Below, in pieces: positions 23,841 to 35,290 of a DNA stretch of 64,000 bases. The DNA is from Archilochus colubris (lineage: Eukaryota > Chordata > Aves > Apodiformes > Trochilidae), in contig CM041092.1 in the NCBI GenBank assembly GCA_023079485.1, forward strand, positions 15,389,127-15,453,126, written 5' to 3'. Made by a program: the position numbers and the translations under genes. The stretch's first letter is position 1; each line of letters opens with the position of its first letter. The notes beneath the pieces are model-generated. The model made no database searches, was not told the DNA's origin, and saw only the letters and a list, made by a program, of their open reading frames with translations.

Positions 23841-26800
23841 GTCATTAAGTATCCCTGAAAAAACCTTTCAAATTCTTTGAGAGGTTATAGACAAAGGTGA
23901 TTACTTCAATGTTTAAAAAACAAGCCACTGTAGCCACTTCAGGAATATAGTTCCCTGACTTCCTGGCAACATTTAAAAGGTCCCAACAGTAAGAGAATGG
24001 GGATTTAATAAATCCCATTGACAGAGGCCTTTTCTGGTGGCATGTGATTGTCATGATCTCATTTCAGAGCCTGACAGCATCATGTGGTGACTCACACAAA
24101 AGAGGCAAACTTTCCCCTTTCCCCACCTCTCTCCAGCCGCAGTGATCCATGCCCCCATGCACTGACTGCTGGAGATCTAGTTCTCCATCCAGTAAAATTA
24201 AACTGATGTCCAGACAAGTGTTTCAGTGACCTTAAGTATTGCGCAATTGCTGGACAAGTTTTACATTTCTTGTAAAGGCTCAGCATGAATAGAAAGATAT
24301 TTGAAATTCACCAACACAGGAAGGGTTGACTCAGGCCTATTCTTTGGAGGCAATTCAAAGTAGAGAAGAGACTGTCTGGTAATAGGCAAAAAGAATACCT
24401 CTTCATTTCCCAGAATAAGTTTGAAAGGTATCTATCAGCTGGGACTCTTATTGTGTATCTTACATTCATTTTTATCATTATACTTCTAATAAATAAAAAA
24501 AATCACATAGAAGCTGTTACACATCCCACCAGTGTTAAGATTATCGCTTGCCTTCCATAACTGATGGCTCAGGGCATTGGTTTCTGTGAACTTTCAAGCT
24601 ATGAAGTAACTTGGAAAAATTTATTTTGGTCATCATACTAATTATGGAATGGAATTCAGTGGTGCCTTCATATCTGCTGACTTGAAGAAGATTTCTTACC
24701 TTTCTGCAAATATTTGCCTGTATTTTCGTTTGTTACAGTTAGTTTTAGTTGGGGCAGGAGAATCCAAGATGACTGACAGCACTTCCAAGTAAAAAGCTTA
24801 GAGAAAACCACATTGCAAACAAAGTTGTGTAATCAAAAAACAAAGCTCTTAGTGCAAGCCATAGTCTGGACTACTAAGCCTGATGCTGCAAGGGTGGCCA
24901 CTGCTCCCACTAAAGCCATATGGTGATGAAAAGGTTATCCCTCAAATAAGGTGGTAGCTCCTCACCATAAACCCATCTTTTCTCTGCACAGTAAGGGGAA
25001 AAAATGGATTCGGTATCTTCTGCTCCAATTGCTAGGCAACACGCAGTACTGTTGGAGAGCCAGGTGGCTGCATCCAGGGGCTTGCATCCAGATTAAAACC
25101 AGATATATATCAAAAATAACAGAGCCTGTACCTATGTGGCCTCTGGGAGATGTGCTCATGTTCCGGATCTGGTTTGCAGAGCCAAGTCTCTGGAACCAGT
25201 TTCATCCACTCTGCCTGTAGACGCAGAGCGCAGATGGGAACCAGCCATGCCTCCCTTGTACCCAAGTTTTCTTGCTCAAACAGACAGCTGATTTGCTCCA
25301 TACTGGAGCCAAAGGAGCAGCCATCATGTGGGTAGTGCAGACAGTCAGTGAGTTAAGTTCCCATCTGAATTTCTAGTCTCATCCGCTCAAGAGATTACTG
25401 GCAAAGCCAAAATCCACTGCGATATTCTTGCCAAGGGTGAAGAAAATCAATAGGCTGCAGTACAGGCTTACGCATGGACACATATCAAGTGTGCTTGGAT
25501 GCATGGTTCCCAAATTAAACAGGGGAAACAAACAGGTCTCTGTTGCAATCCTGGGAGCTGTCTGCAACACACCTCACTGTGTCTGTCAAATTGTCCTGGC
25601 TGACTGGAGCAGCAGTCCTGCATCCTTATCCTTGTCACCTTCTTCCTCTTTTCTAGGAAGGTGGAACTGATAAACATGTCCTACTTCAGGCTCCCCAGGA
25701 TGCAGCGAAGACAGTTCTTGCAGTCTGTCCCCAGCTCCCTCAGCTGGCTAGGAATGAAGCTGATTCTCTGGGTTCAAGGAAAACTGCAAAGATCTTGATG
25801 GTGAAGGGAATTCTTTCCCTGAAGCCACAGCAAATGCAGACATTTTCTACCACAGGAGAATCCCAGCACATGGCATGCAGGTTAGGACTGCACAACCACT
25901 TAGTTTTACCATTTACAGCAGTCACAGAATAAAGGCAATCGGTAAAAGGCAATTGGTAAACTCCTCCCAAAACATTAAGAATTTGGGTGTGAGGATGAAA
26001 ACTGCAACAAGAATCGATTCCTGTTGAACAGTTGCAGCAGAACAAATAACCCCAAAATTCACACATACCTGCCCCTCCAAACAAGTAGAGAGGAAGAAGA
26101 GAAAAAAGCTGCTACTTTTTGTAGCTTCCCACTCAGAAGTGAAGCTGGTGTCTTAAAATTAGTAATATCTCACTATCCCCTAAAAAGGCTACATACTCCC
26201 TCCAGGCTAGGAAAAATGTAAATGGCTATGTGTAATAGCACCCTCTGGTGAATTCTGTCATAAGAGTGTACCCAGCCCTATAGACTGGAAGAGAGATACA
26301 GCTGCAAGCCATCCCAGGAGAGGGCTTTAAGTGTAGATGACAATTTGGACATTGGGAGGAAATGAGAAAAGAAGTGACACCTCTCTCTAGAAGGAAAGTC
26401 CACAGATCCATTTGGTCCTGCCAGCAATCCCCAGCTGTGATGACCTCCTCTGATACAGCTGTTGAGGCATCTCCAATTCAGACTGCTGAGTCTCCTGCCT
26501 TGGAGAGAGAGGATATGCTAATCTTTCCAAAGAACTGGCTTGTTCCTTTCCTTCTTGGCCCTTTGCTCCCCAGCCCACAATCTGAGAGACTACCCAGGTA
26601 GAGGGGGAGCATGCAGCACAACACATTTAGCTGGAGAATCTGTTCCACAGACCGAGGCATTGCTGGAATTACCCAGAGCTAATTTAGGCTCTGGTGAATG
26701 CAAACTGTGTGCCAGCAGGGGAAGAGCACGTGGAGTTTGCCACCCAAGGTGGATTAAACCAGCTTGGAAAGTTTCACAAGGAAAAGCATTTCTTTGAGAC

Positions 26801-28020
26801 AGGCTGAGTGGCTGGCTGGTAATTCAACCATGAGAAGATCTGGCCTGTATGCAAGTCTGCAAATAATACATATGCTCACTCGTGCATTTCTATCTCAGAG
26901 AGGAGAAGAAAGTGGAGAATGAGAGCAGCTCAGTGCAGGAATATTTCCAGCAGCAGAAAAATGCTCTGACCTCATGGCTATATCCTGCACTTTCTAAAGG
27001 TATTTTAAGGCCACCAAAAATGTATAGTATAGAGAAGGTAAACTCCCCCAGTTGCTTCTGCCAAGACACTGTCTCCAGAAGCAGCAGGAGATACAGCCTC
27101 CAAACACAGGTCTGTTCTGCCACCTCTGTCTTGCTGGGTGCTTGACCCTGACTCCTCCATGCCCTTTGCAGGTTGCTGTCTCCATCCTCATCTCCTACCA
27201 TGAAGGAATATAGCACGCTTGGTTTTGCTCGGGCTACTCATGATGGGAACACATGAGCCCACACACTAGGACAAGTCTGAGTTTGAGCTTTCTCCTCAAG
27301 ACCACTTCATATCTTGGCCTGTGCCTTCTTGTGTGTAGTGTGCATGGTCAGCATGTTCACAGGCTCAGACACGCCCTTAATCCCTGTTGCAGACACCGCT
27401 TTGGAGCCCAGGATTTGGCACCACAGTTCTTGAAACACTTTCTTGTTTTTTCTGCCCACTGCTGCTTCTGGAATTTCTTCTCAGCACAGACAAATTCTCT
27501 CTGTGTGAAGACAACCCCTTAAGCTAGCAGGACAAAAAGAGATAGCACTTACACTAGTAGATGGTAATCTGGTGTCACACAGAGGTCCTCATCCAGAAAC
27601 CTAGATGGCTTAGTGGAACTGGCAAGTTGGCCCTGATGATAAATGCAAGGTGTGGAGGGAGAGTGAGATGGGTCAAGGAGCACCATGTCACTCAAAGAGT
27701 GAAAACTTTGAGAGTCCTGCTGCCTGCCTCCTCTTCTACAAGCCTCCAACTGGAGCTCAGCAAGCAGCTCATGCTTTTTTCCAGAGACTCCTGGAGCAGT
27801 ACAAGGGGTGGTCTTTCAGGAACTCCCAGTTCGAAAATTTGTTCTGTTCCTGACATCATGTGGTATTCCAGATCTGTGATGATTTTTCTGGAGAAAGGGC
27901 TTTTACTTTCTTTGAGGATAGGCCTAGTCTTGTCTGCACTGAGAAAGACCACAAGGTCAGTGGCCAGAATAGAGAAATTGATTCCCATTCCCAAGGAAAA
28001 GGAGGAATATAAACATTGTC

Positions 28021-28058
28021 TTTTTTTTTTTTCCCTTTTTTTTTTTTTTTTTTTTTTT
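28021..28058. repeat. T tract (poly-T)
   Basis: Twelve T, three C, then 23 T. Read on the minus strand it is a poly-A run that could be the tail of a minus-strand retrocopy lying to the right (from 28059). I do not recognise any body, and no target-site duplication is obvious. Confidence 0.9.
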
Positions 28059-29039
28059 GGAGATGGGCTTTAGAGACTAGAGTGAAAATCAAAACATTAA
28101 TGGGTGATGTACACACAGAGAAGTCAAGTTCCTTCTGCTGTAAGTTCCAACCAAATGGGAAACAAGTTAAGAAGGGAAAAGTTTTATGCAGAATCCTCCA
28201 GGAGGTCAGGGAAAGACACAGAAAAAGAAACTAGCTTCCTTGATTCTCAGTGTGATTTATCTCAAGGGTCATCTCTTCCATAATAATTCATTTTCCCCAA
28301 TGAATATTCCTAACTGTAAATGTTTCTGTTACTTGCTGAAAGATTCATGCTTTCTCAAAAAGCTTGTTGTGCTTGGCAAAAAATATCTAATGGCAGAAAA
28401 CTCATCACTTACTCCTGATTGCTGTAAAAGCTGCTTGTGTGTATACATCTGTCTACAGACTCAAGGAACAAGCAGCACATTCAATTTCCCACTTTTTTTC
28501 CCTTTTTCTCCTCACAAGCTGATCCTCCAGATCAGCTCATATTGCCACCTTTTTCTAATCTTTATCTTTCAAAATATGAGAAGAACTACATAATAGCATA
28601 TTGCTAAAATTCAATGGTTTTCCTTTGATTCACTGCACAGGATGGCAACTAGAGCCACAGAAGATCACTTACCTGTTTCTAGCATTTTCTTCCTGTATAT
28701 CTGCAGGAAGAGTAAGTGCATTAAACTAAGATACCTACAACGATGCTAAGGTGGTTTTCAAAATTCTGTGGTTGACTTGATAACTGTTCTCTATTCAGCT
28801 AAGTACACTGATGAGTCATGCAGAAATGCCTAAGGGTAGATAATATGGAGACTAACTTTATACTTTGAAGAGCTTAACTCCATCTGTGAAGAGAGGACTG
28901 GCAAAAGCCAAACCCCTCCCTTACCCAACAACGAAAGCTCCCCACTGAGATGTACCTAAAAGTAGGTGGTATATACCACTAACAAAGCCTCTCTCATCTC
29001 CTGTTAACTCCAGCCAGCTGCCAGAGGAGCCCCACTGAA

Positions 29040-29190
29040 AAGAAAGCATGCTGCCTAATTCTGCCTTCTTTTATAAATACCCCAGTTGCCTAGCCTCACC
29101 TCCCTGTTCCCCTCTGCTTTTAATCAGCCTGCCATTTAATTCACCTGGGATGCAATTAACCAGGAAACTCCACTAAAGAGTTCATTACAG
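29040..29190. other. Possible conserved non-coding element
   Basis: Dense non-repetitive AT/homeobox-type motifs: CTTTTATAAATACCCC, CTTTTAATCAGCCTGCC, ATTTAATTCACC and TGCAATTAACCAGG. No reading frame. Called on composition only; a cross-species alignment is needed. Confidence 0.2.
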
Positions 29191-30500
29191 AGAGAAATTC
29201 CCTATCTATGGTATTGAGCTAAACCAAACATAACACAGAAGCTCCCACCAAAATGTCCTGCCAGCTACAAAATTGCTTGTCCCAGAAAACTGTGAGCCTG
29301 ATGTTAGGGTTCACAGCACTTTCTCAGGAGGGAGAAGCTCTCTATCCTACATGAAATGAGACATGGTCAGTGACTACGTGTTTCAGCTCTCAGTGGAATA
29401 ATTTACAGGCACAGTGATCCAATTCAATCTGAGAATCAAGTCAAAAATCTCCATTAAAAATCAGTAAAAAGTTAACTAGCCCTCAGCATTTTGCACAGCA
29501 CAATTTCTAACTCAGCATTTGAGTATTTCCTATTCCAAACCAGCTACATCCTTAAAAGCTCGGAATTCCCCACAGAGGTGCAGAGCTTGTAAACATTTCT
29601 ACCCAATTTTTATTCATGAAGGGAGAAGCTGAGGTACATTAGGTGAGAAGCAGATCTAAGAAAAGATCCCTGTCCTGACATCTAGCATCCAAGTTATCAA
29701 ACAACACTGCCTCTATGTTTCCCTTTTGGTAAAATAAAATATTTTCTGCAAGTAATCAATGGGGAAAAAAAAAAACAAACCCCAAACCTCAAAAGGGCAC
29801 ATCCTCACACTCCACTGCATTACAATAGCTAAGGTGGATGCTTCCAAGTAGGGAAGGGTCATACTGAAGCTGGCATAACTCTGCTGATGCTGTGCAGAAG
29901 GAGTTCTTTTCTTGGCCTTTTGTCTCAGTTTGGTGAGAGTGAATTGCATCATCACCAGTCGGCCATGTCCATTTCCATACTTACACAGCAGAGCTACATG
30001 CCATTTTCTTCCTTATGATTATGCTTTATTTCTATTACATCAGTGCCTGGAGGCCTTGGGATAGACCAGATCTCTATTGTAGTCACTGCTGAATTTACAC
30101 AATGACATGCAACCATGGCAGCAAAAGAGTTCCTGAAGCACAGTATGCTGTGAGCTAGAAAGGCATTTGGGGTAATAAAAAAAGAAAAGTTAATGATAAC
30201 ATGTTCTCAAGCAAGGCATAGTGAAATCATTGTAAATTCCATTATGGGTAGGTGATTTAGCTTCAATGGTGCATCACTGTGGGGAACAACCTTGATGTAA
30301 GTGTCTTAAAGCTTGGCACAGCATCAAACCCACATGCAATAAAGCTACAGGGCCAAAGTGTTTCAGCAGATCCTCTCCAGGCCTTTCCTTCCTCTTCCAA
30401 GCTTTTTCCTCATCACCTCCCTGTTACGTAAACTGTGCCTGAACATCATAGCTGTGCTAGAGGTGGGACACTGCAGGGTCAGGGCAAAGTTTGTTCTTAA

Positions 30501-30945
30501 TTTCTTTTCTTTTCTTTTCTTTTCTTTTCTTTTCTTTTCTTTTCTTTTCTTTTCTTTTCTTTTCTTTTCTTTTCTTTTCTTTTCTTTTCTTTTCTTTTTT
30601 CTCTCCTCTCCTCTCCTCTCCTCTCCTCTCCTCTCCTCTCCTCTCCTCTCCTCTCCTCTCCTCTCCTCTCCTCTCCTCTCCTCTCCTCTCCTCTCCTCTC
30701 CTCTCCTCTCCTCTCCTCTCTCTCCCTCTCTCCCTCTCCTCTCCTCTCCTCTCTCCTCTCCTCTCCTCTCCTCTCTCTCCTCTCCTCTCCTCTCCTCTCC
30801 TCTCCTCTCCTCTCCTCTCCTCTCCTCCTCCTCTCCTCTCCTCTCCTCTCCTCTCCTCTCCTCTCCTCTCCTCTCCCCTCCTCTCCTCTCCTCTCTCCTC
30901 TCCTCCGTCTTCTCTCTTTTTTTTTTTTTTTTTTTTTTTTTCCCT
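30501..30945. repeat. Long homopyrimidine microsatellite: (TTTTC)n then (TCTCC)n then poly-T
   Basis: From 30501 to 30906 the plus strand contains no purine at all. A single G at 30907 is followed by 38 more pyrimidines, to 30945. The first block (30501-30600) is a near-perfect TTTTC pentamer array. The second (30601-30905) is a CTCTC/TCTCC pentamer array with a few phase slips (near 30719-30735, 30751 and 30770-30779, for example). The tail, 30918-30940, is pure T. On the minus strand this is (GAAAA)n and (GGAGA)n. The 175-206-codon frames here on both strands are translated repeat (Ser/Leu/Pro/Phe or Glu/Arg/Lys) and are not genes. The array length should vary between individuals, and assembly may be inaccurate. 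Confidence 0.97.
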
Positions 30946-32590
30946 AGTCTTCTGTGTTTCCTGGCTCTTGTGGCTTGAAGTCACACCCTTAATGTAACTT
31001 CATTGTGGTTCATTTTTCTTGTGGTCTAATTAAATCGGCTCCAGACAGAGTTGTGTGTTAGTAACAACGGAAACAGGAGGCAGGGATCTGGAAATCTAGG
31101 AATCATCGGGAATGTCATGGCCTGAAAAATGAAAAACTGAAGTGGAAGTAAAGTAGCCCAGGGAAAATGGAGGAAGAAAGCAAGGAATGGAGAAATCCTT
31201 AGCCAGTCTAATGGCAATTGAGCTGCTTATTGGAGTATTGATAATCCAAGGCAGATTTGGGTGTGGTAGAGGGATGTGAGTTCCTCAGTCCTGGAACAAA
31301 ACAGCTGGTCCCAGATGAGTCCTTGCCATAATGCCTTTGACGTTAACAGAATTACATCAAAGATGGAAATCCCACAGGGAGAAAATCAAAGGAAGTGCTG
31401 TGTGCTTACGAGGTGAAGGCTTTTTTAGCAATGGAGATGGCAGAGGAGTCTATTGAGAGCTATTTCAAGGACTGAGTCTTTCTAAAGTATTACAGTAATA
31501 GTTCAAGCTGGGGAGAAGAAAAAGTATATCATTGTGAGATAAAGCCTCGACCTGGATTTGGACCCTGATTTCTGAGAAAGTTCCAGACTCCAGCTGAAGA
31601 GGAGTGTTGGAAAAACTTCCTTTACCAGAATAAGGTGAATTTTCATGCAGAGAATAGGTTTTCTTTGCTGTAAATATTGCTATTTCATTAAACTTTTTTT
31701 AAAATACTGATCAGCTATGTTACAGTCATTGACTGTTCAGAGCTCTCCTCCTATGTCAGTTAAGTGCTTGGCTCTGCAAAAAAATGAACTCCTAAGACGA
31801 CATAGTGTTCAGCTAGAATTAAGCAGGCATGAGGGGGGAAAGCAGTGTATTATGTTGCATGTGTAGCTGATGCTCTTTGAATTAAGAGCTAGTTATTAGT
31901 AAGATGCAAATCTGTGTATCAAGTCCTTCTGGACATGCCTGAACTGTGCAGATTTCTTTGTGCTGTACTGACTAGCATCCCAGTCCTAACACAGTGAAAT
32001 GCAGGTTTTGCATCCTTATTGACCTTAGAGATGTCAGATCTGTGGTGGTTAAAAATGGAGAAGGCAAAAAGTCTCTGGTTCCCTCCCTGTGGTGAAGATA
32101 ATAGTATGAAGTGATTTACATGCTGAAATAGGGGTTAAAGAACTGTGCAATTCTCTGTCCTCAGGGTCTGGTAATGGTAAGGATTTGAATGGAACCTCTG
32201 CCACATTGGTGAATATTTCTGCTGCTCCATGCCTGTCATTATTAATATTTATTTGTATCCCATTATCTCCAAGTGGAGCACTCATCAGACAAAATAAACA
32301 AGTAACTGTCACAGAGTCAGACCTACAGTCCATGATCCTGTATCCTGTCTTAGAGAGTGGAAAAGAGAATGAGAAGCAGAGTTTGCCTCAGTGATCTGTC
32401 CCTTGGGTTCTCTTCTCAGCTGCCACAGTTCAGAGGTTTCCTGAGCTGCATCTTGCAGCTGGACTTGTGACGTTGTTCATTACACCTCTTATTTTCCACA
32501 TATAACAGTTCTGTCAGCCAGCAGAGTAACAAAGCTGTCATAAAAATATGGTGGTTTCTTTGTTTGTGTTGTTACCTGTGATGGCTGGTA
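30946..32590. other. Non-coding stretch, no recognisable gene
   Basis: Unique-looking sequence with short open frames only. No element identified. Confidence 0.65.
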
Positions 32591-32593
32591 AAG

Positions 32594-32860
32594 CTGTCAC
32601 AGGTACCGGATACTTGTAGGGGAAAGTCACAAGCATCACCTAAACCTGAATGCCTAGAATTTAGATTTCTAAAGCTTGAGACAGTCACCCTAGACTGCCT
32701 TTACTGTGGGGGAGGAAGAAGATGAAGGGGAGAGAAATGGGGGCCTTCAGCCTCTTCACCTGTGGCTGAGACACGTAGCCCAAGATGAGACGAATTGCTC
32801 CCTGAGGGTGCATGTCTATCTCCATAGACAATAAATGGAGTTTAGAAATCTAAACTCAGC
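32594..32860. repeat. Candidate old repeat with inverted 14-mer ends
   Basis: TTTAGATTTCTAAA at 32660-32673 has an exact inverted copy, TTTAGAAATCTAAA, at 32841-32854. The left side also carries 'CACCTAAACCTGAATGCC', and the right side 'CTTTCAAAGTCAATGAC'. These motifs recall the palindromic 'TAGGCACCTAAA' repeats common in bird, turtle and crocodile genomes. A 17-nt block, CTGTCACAGGTACCGGA (32594-32610), recurs with one mismatch at 37643-37659. A short non-autonomous DNA transposon is one explanation; no coding capacity is seen. Confidence 0.35.
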
Positions 32861-33390
32861 CTTTCAAAGTCAATGACAGTGAAACCAGGTTGATCAGCAC
32901 TAATAAGAATAGATATAGAAGCGTTATTAAGCCATCATCACTGCTACAGGTTATTAACCTGGGTCCAAAACATGACTGGAGAGATTTTAGGAAGAAAATA
33001 CTTTTTGTTCCTAAAGTACATCTATGACTTGGCAAGAGCCACAGAGGACTGGAGGCAGGAAGGGTGCTCTGAGGAAGCATCTGCTGGTCATAGATGCTAG
33101 CACAACTGAACCTGTGGTCTGCCCTCAGCATTGCTTTTCTTATGTTCATGTCTGGAATCTTAAGGTGGGACATAAGGATCCTATCCCGGAGTCCTGGGCA
33201 GGAATGACTTCTTGAGAAATTCCAGCATTTAAAAATAATTCTTTTCTTTTCTAGTTTTATAGGAAAAGGGCAGACATAATTTCCCATGCTCTAGAGTCTA
33301 CTGTTTGAATTGTTTATTTTTAGATGGCAGAGGGATAGAAGAAATGAAAAGATCTTTGCCTGACTGTTTTCTGGAGAGAAAAAAAGCACC

Positions 33391-33414
33391 AAAAGAAAAG
33401 AAAAGAAAAGAAAA
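33391..33414. repeat. (AAAAG)n microsatellite
   Basis: About five units of AAAAG, followed by A-rich sequence. Short simple repeat. Confidence 0.9.
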
Positions 33415-33724
33415 CAATCAAAAAACCAAGCAAAACAGGCAATTTCACTGAATTCTGGGAATTCCTGTACTGCTGTCTTTGATCCCAAGAAAACATAGGA
33501 ATCCCTGACACTCAGGGAAATACCCTGCTTAAGAGCATTTTCTTGGTGCCACTGCAGATGCCTGGAGCATAAAAAGTTGTCAAGCTGCTTCCCAGCAAGA
33601 TGTTGATGAGTCCAGGGAGACAGGAATGTTTTCACCAGCAAGCCAGAGGGCACCACACTGCTCAGAGGGTTTCTGTTGAGGTAAGACACTCCCAGGATGT
33701 TCTCAGCCAAGGAACATTGTCTCC

Positions 33725-33910
33725 TTCCTTGCCCCAGGGGTCACAGTTACCGTTGAGAAGACAGGTAAAAAGTAGGAGGAAAGATGAGTCCCAGAAAAGG
33801 TATGGAACTTGCCTGGAGTTACACCATATGTCAGGGTTACAATGAAGAGTAGGACTTTCCTCAGCTGAGTCTGAATACAGTAGCTTTTCCACTGTTACTC
33901 TCTGCTTCAT
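33725..33910 (+). repeat. Probable ancient MIR/L3-type repeat tail
   Basis: The order 'GGAACTTGCCTGGAGTTACA ... TCAGGGTTACAATGAAGAGTAGGACTT ... CTGAGTCTGAATACAGTAGC ... TTTTCCACTGTTACTCTCTGC' parallels the conserved end of old amniote MIR/L3 repeats: the 'GACTTGCCCAAGGTCACAC', 'GCAGAGCTGGGA', 'CTGACTC' and 'TTTCCACT' blocks. It is heavily diverged. The call rests on block order by eye. Confidence 0.42.
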
Positions 33911-34142
33911 CAAGACAGTGTAGTGGCTGACTTAAGGTAAAAAAGGACAATGTTTTCCCTTTTAAAATCTTTCCAGTGGGTCATGTTGCATTTCAGCTGT
34001 TAACACCTTCCACTCATTTTCTGGTTTTATTTTTATGTTTCATTATCACTATTCTTCCACCACTGTTTTCCTTTTTTTTTTGCCATTCTACCACGCATTA
34101 CTCCATTGACTGAAGCACTATCCAAACCTTTCCAACATTGAG

Positions 34143-34345
34143 TCATAAAATCATAGAATAATTTGGGTCAGAAAAGACCTCCAAAGTTCATCTTGTCCAA
34201 GCCCTTGCAGTAAGCAGGGAGACCTTCAGCTGGTGCTCAGAGCCTCATCAAGACTCATCTTGAATATCTCCAGGGATGAGGCCTCAGCTGCCTCCATAAA
34301 ATCATTTCCTTTGTGAAGAATCTGGGAAATTTGAAGAAGGATCTT
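34143..34345 (-). mobile_element. CR1 LINE 3' end fragment, minus strand
   Basis: The plus-strand text begins 'TCATAAAATCATAGAATAATTTGGG', continues 'AAAAGACCTCCAAAGTTCAT', 'CTTGTCCAAGCCC', 'GGTGCTCAGAGCCTCATC' and 'TGAATATCTCCAGGGATGAGG', and fades after about 34345. This is the reverse complement of a CR1 3' terminal region. It is non-coding and 5'-truncated, with moderate divergence. The left edge, at the octamer-type terminus, is sharp and the right edge is approximate. Confidence 0.87.
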
Positions 34346-35165
34346 CTAGTTGAAGAAGAAGCAGTAGGCAATGAACAATTTTTTTCTTCTTCTTCCTTTT
34401 GTTGTTTTCTTTCCCCTTGGGCTGGCTAGTTCTGTTGACGTAAGATTGTCCAGTGTTTATGTTTTTAATGGGAAAAGGGTTGATTGCTCTTTACCAGTCT
34501 CCATCATCAGCTTTGAATCCAGCCCTCTCAATGCCATGTGCCTTCCTCCAACACAGCAACAGGTTTGTTGTGATGAAGCTTACAGCTTACAGTTAAGTCT
34601 GACACTGGAGCTCTGTGAGGGTCATTAGAAGATGCAAAGTGTTGTGATGGGTGTTAAGAAAGGTTGTGCCAAGTTGTAGCAACTGATGTTAGATGTCCAG
34701 AAGAATCAACAGGAAAATTCTTCATCTTTGCCATGTCTTAGGAAAAGAGAAGAATAAGGTATAATCCAGACTTATAATTTTTTCCCTACACAAATCCTTA
34801 AAAACAATTGAATCTTTGGAAGTAATTTGTGTTTCAGAAGGGAAGTAGTCATGTGAAAATTTGCTGTTAGGTAAACGATAGGCAAGTTGGATGAAGGACA
34901 CTTTATCTTCTCATACAAGGCACTGGTTCAGCTGTGTATCATGGGGGATTTCTGTTAGGGTGATGGGAAGGCACTGTTTGGGCTCTGTAGCACATATTAA
35001 TTTTTACTTCAGTACTGAGAAGAACAGCTAACTTGGGTCCTAACTCAGTGTTTTCAGAACTGGTGTCCTTTGAGTTTTCTATTTGGTTTTTGGGTATGTC
35101 TTTACTGACTGGTAATGGTGGCCTGGGGATTGTGCTTGTTTCCTGTCCCCATGCTGAGCCTTTGG
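34346..35165. other. Non-coding spacer between two CR1 ends
   Basis: No gene. A pyrimidine-rich patch (TTTTTTCTTCTTCTTCC type) lies near 34379-34395. Short open frames only. Confidence 0.65.
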
Positions 35166-35290
35166 CCATGGCCTCTTGTGACACTCAGTGCCATGGTGTA
35201 GTGACCATGGCGGTAGTGGATCAAGGGTTGGACTTGATGATCTCAGAGGTCCTTTCCAACCCAGATGATTCTATGATTCTATGATTCATA
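35166..35290 (+). mobile_element. CR1 LINE 3' end fragment
   Basis: The sequence reads 'TGACCATGGCGGTAGTGG', then 'TCAAGGGTTGGACTTGATG', 'ATCTCAGAGGTCCTTTCC' and 'AACCCAGATG', and ends with octamer units ATTCTATGATTCTATGATT (35268-35286). The terminus is typical and well preserved. It shares the less usual 'GATCCACTACCGCCATGGTCAC' motif (in reverse) with the copy at 52288, so the two may belong to one subfamily. Only the last ~120 bp are present. Confidence 0.92.

Larger units (their letters stand above)
23841..30500. other. Non-coding stretch, no recognisable gene
   Basis: No credible coding frame. The 170-codon plus frame at 27561-28073 runs into the T tract at 28021-28058 and is probably spurious. 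Other content: an (A)n run at 29763-29774 and a possible conserved block at 29040-29190. Confidence 0.65.

Noticed and set aside
27561..28073. 170-codon plus-strand frame
   Set aside because: Ends in a run of Phe from the T tract, and the rest resembles no family.
30358..30984. Long open frames (175-206 codons) on both strands
   Set aside because: They are translations of the (TTTTC)n/(TCTCC)n microsatellite (Ser/Leu/Pro or Glu/Arg/Lys repeats), not proteins.
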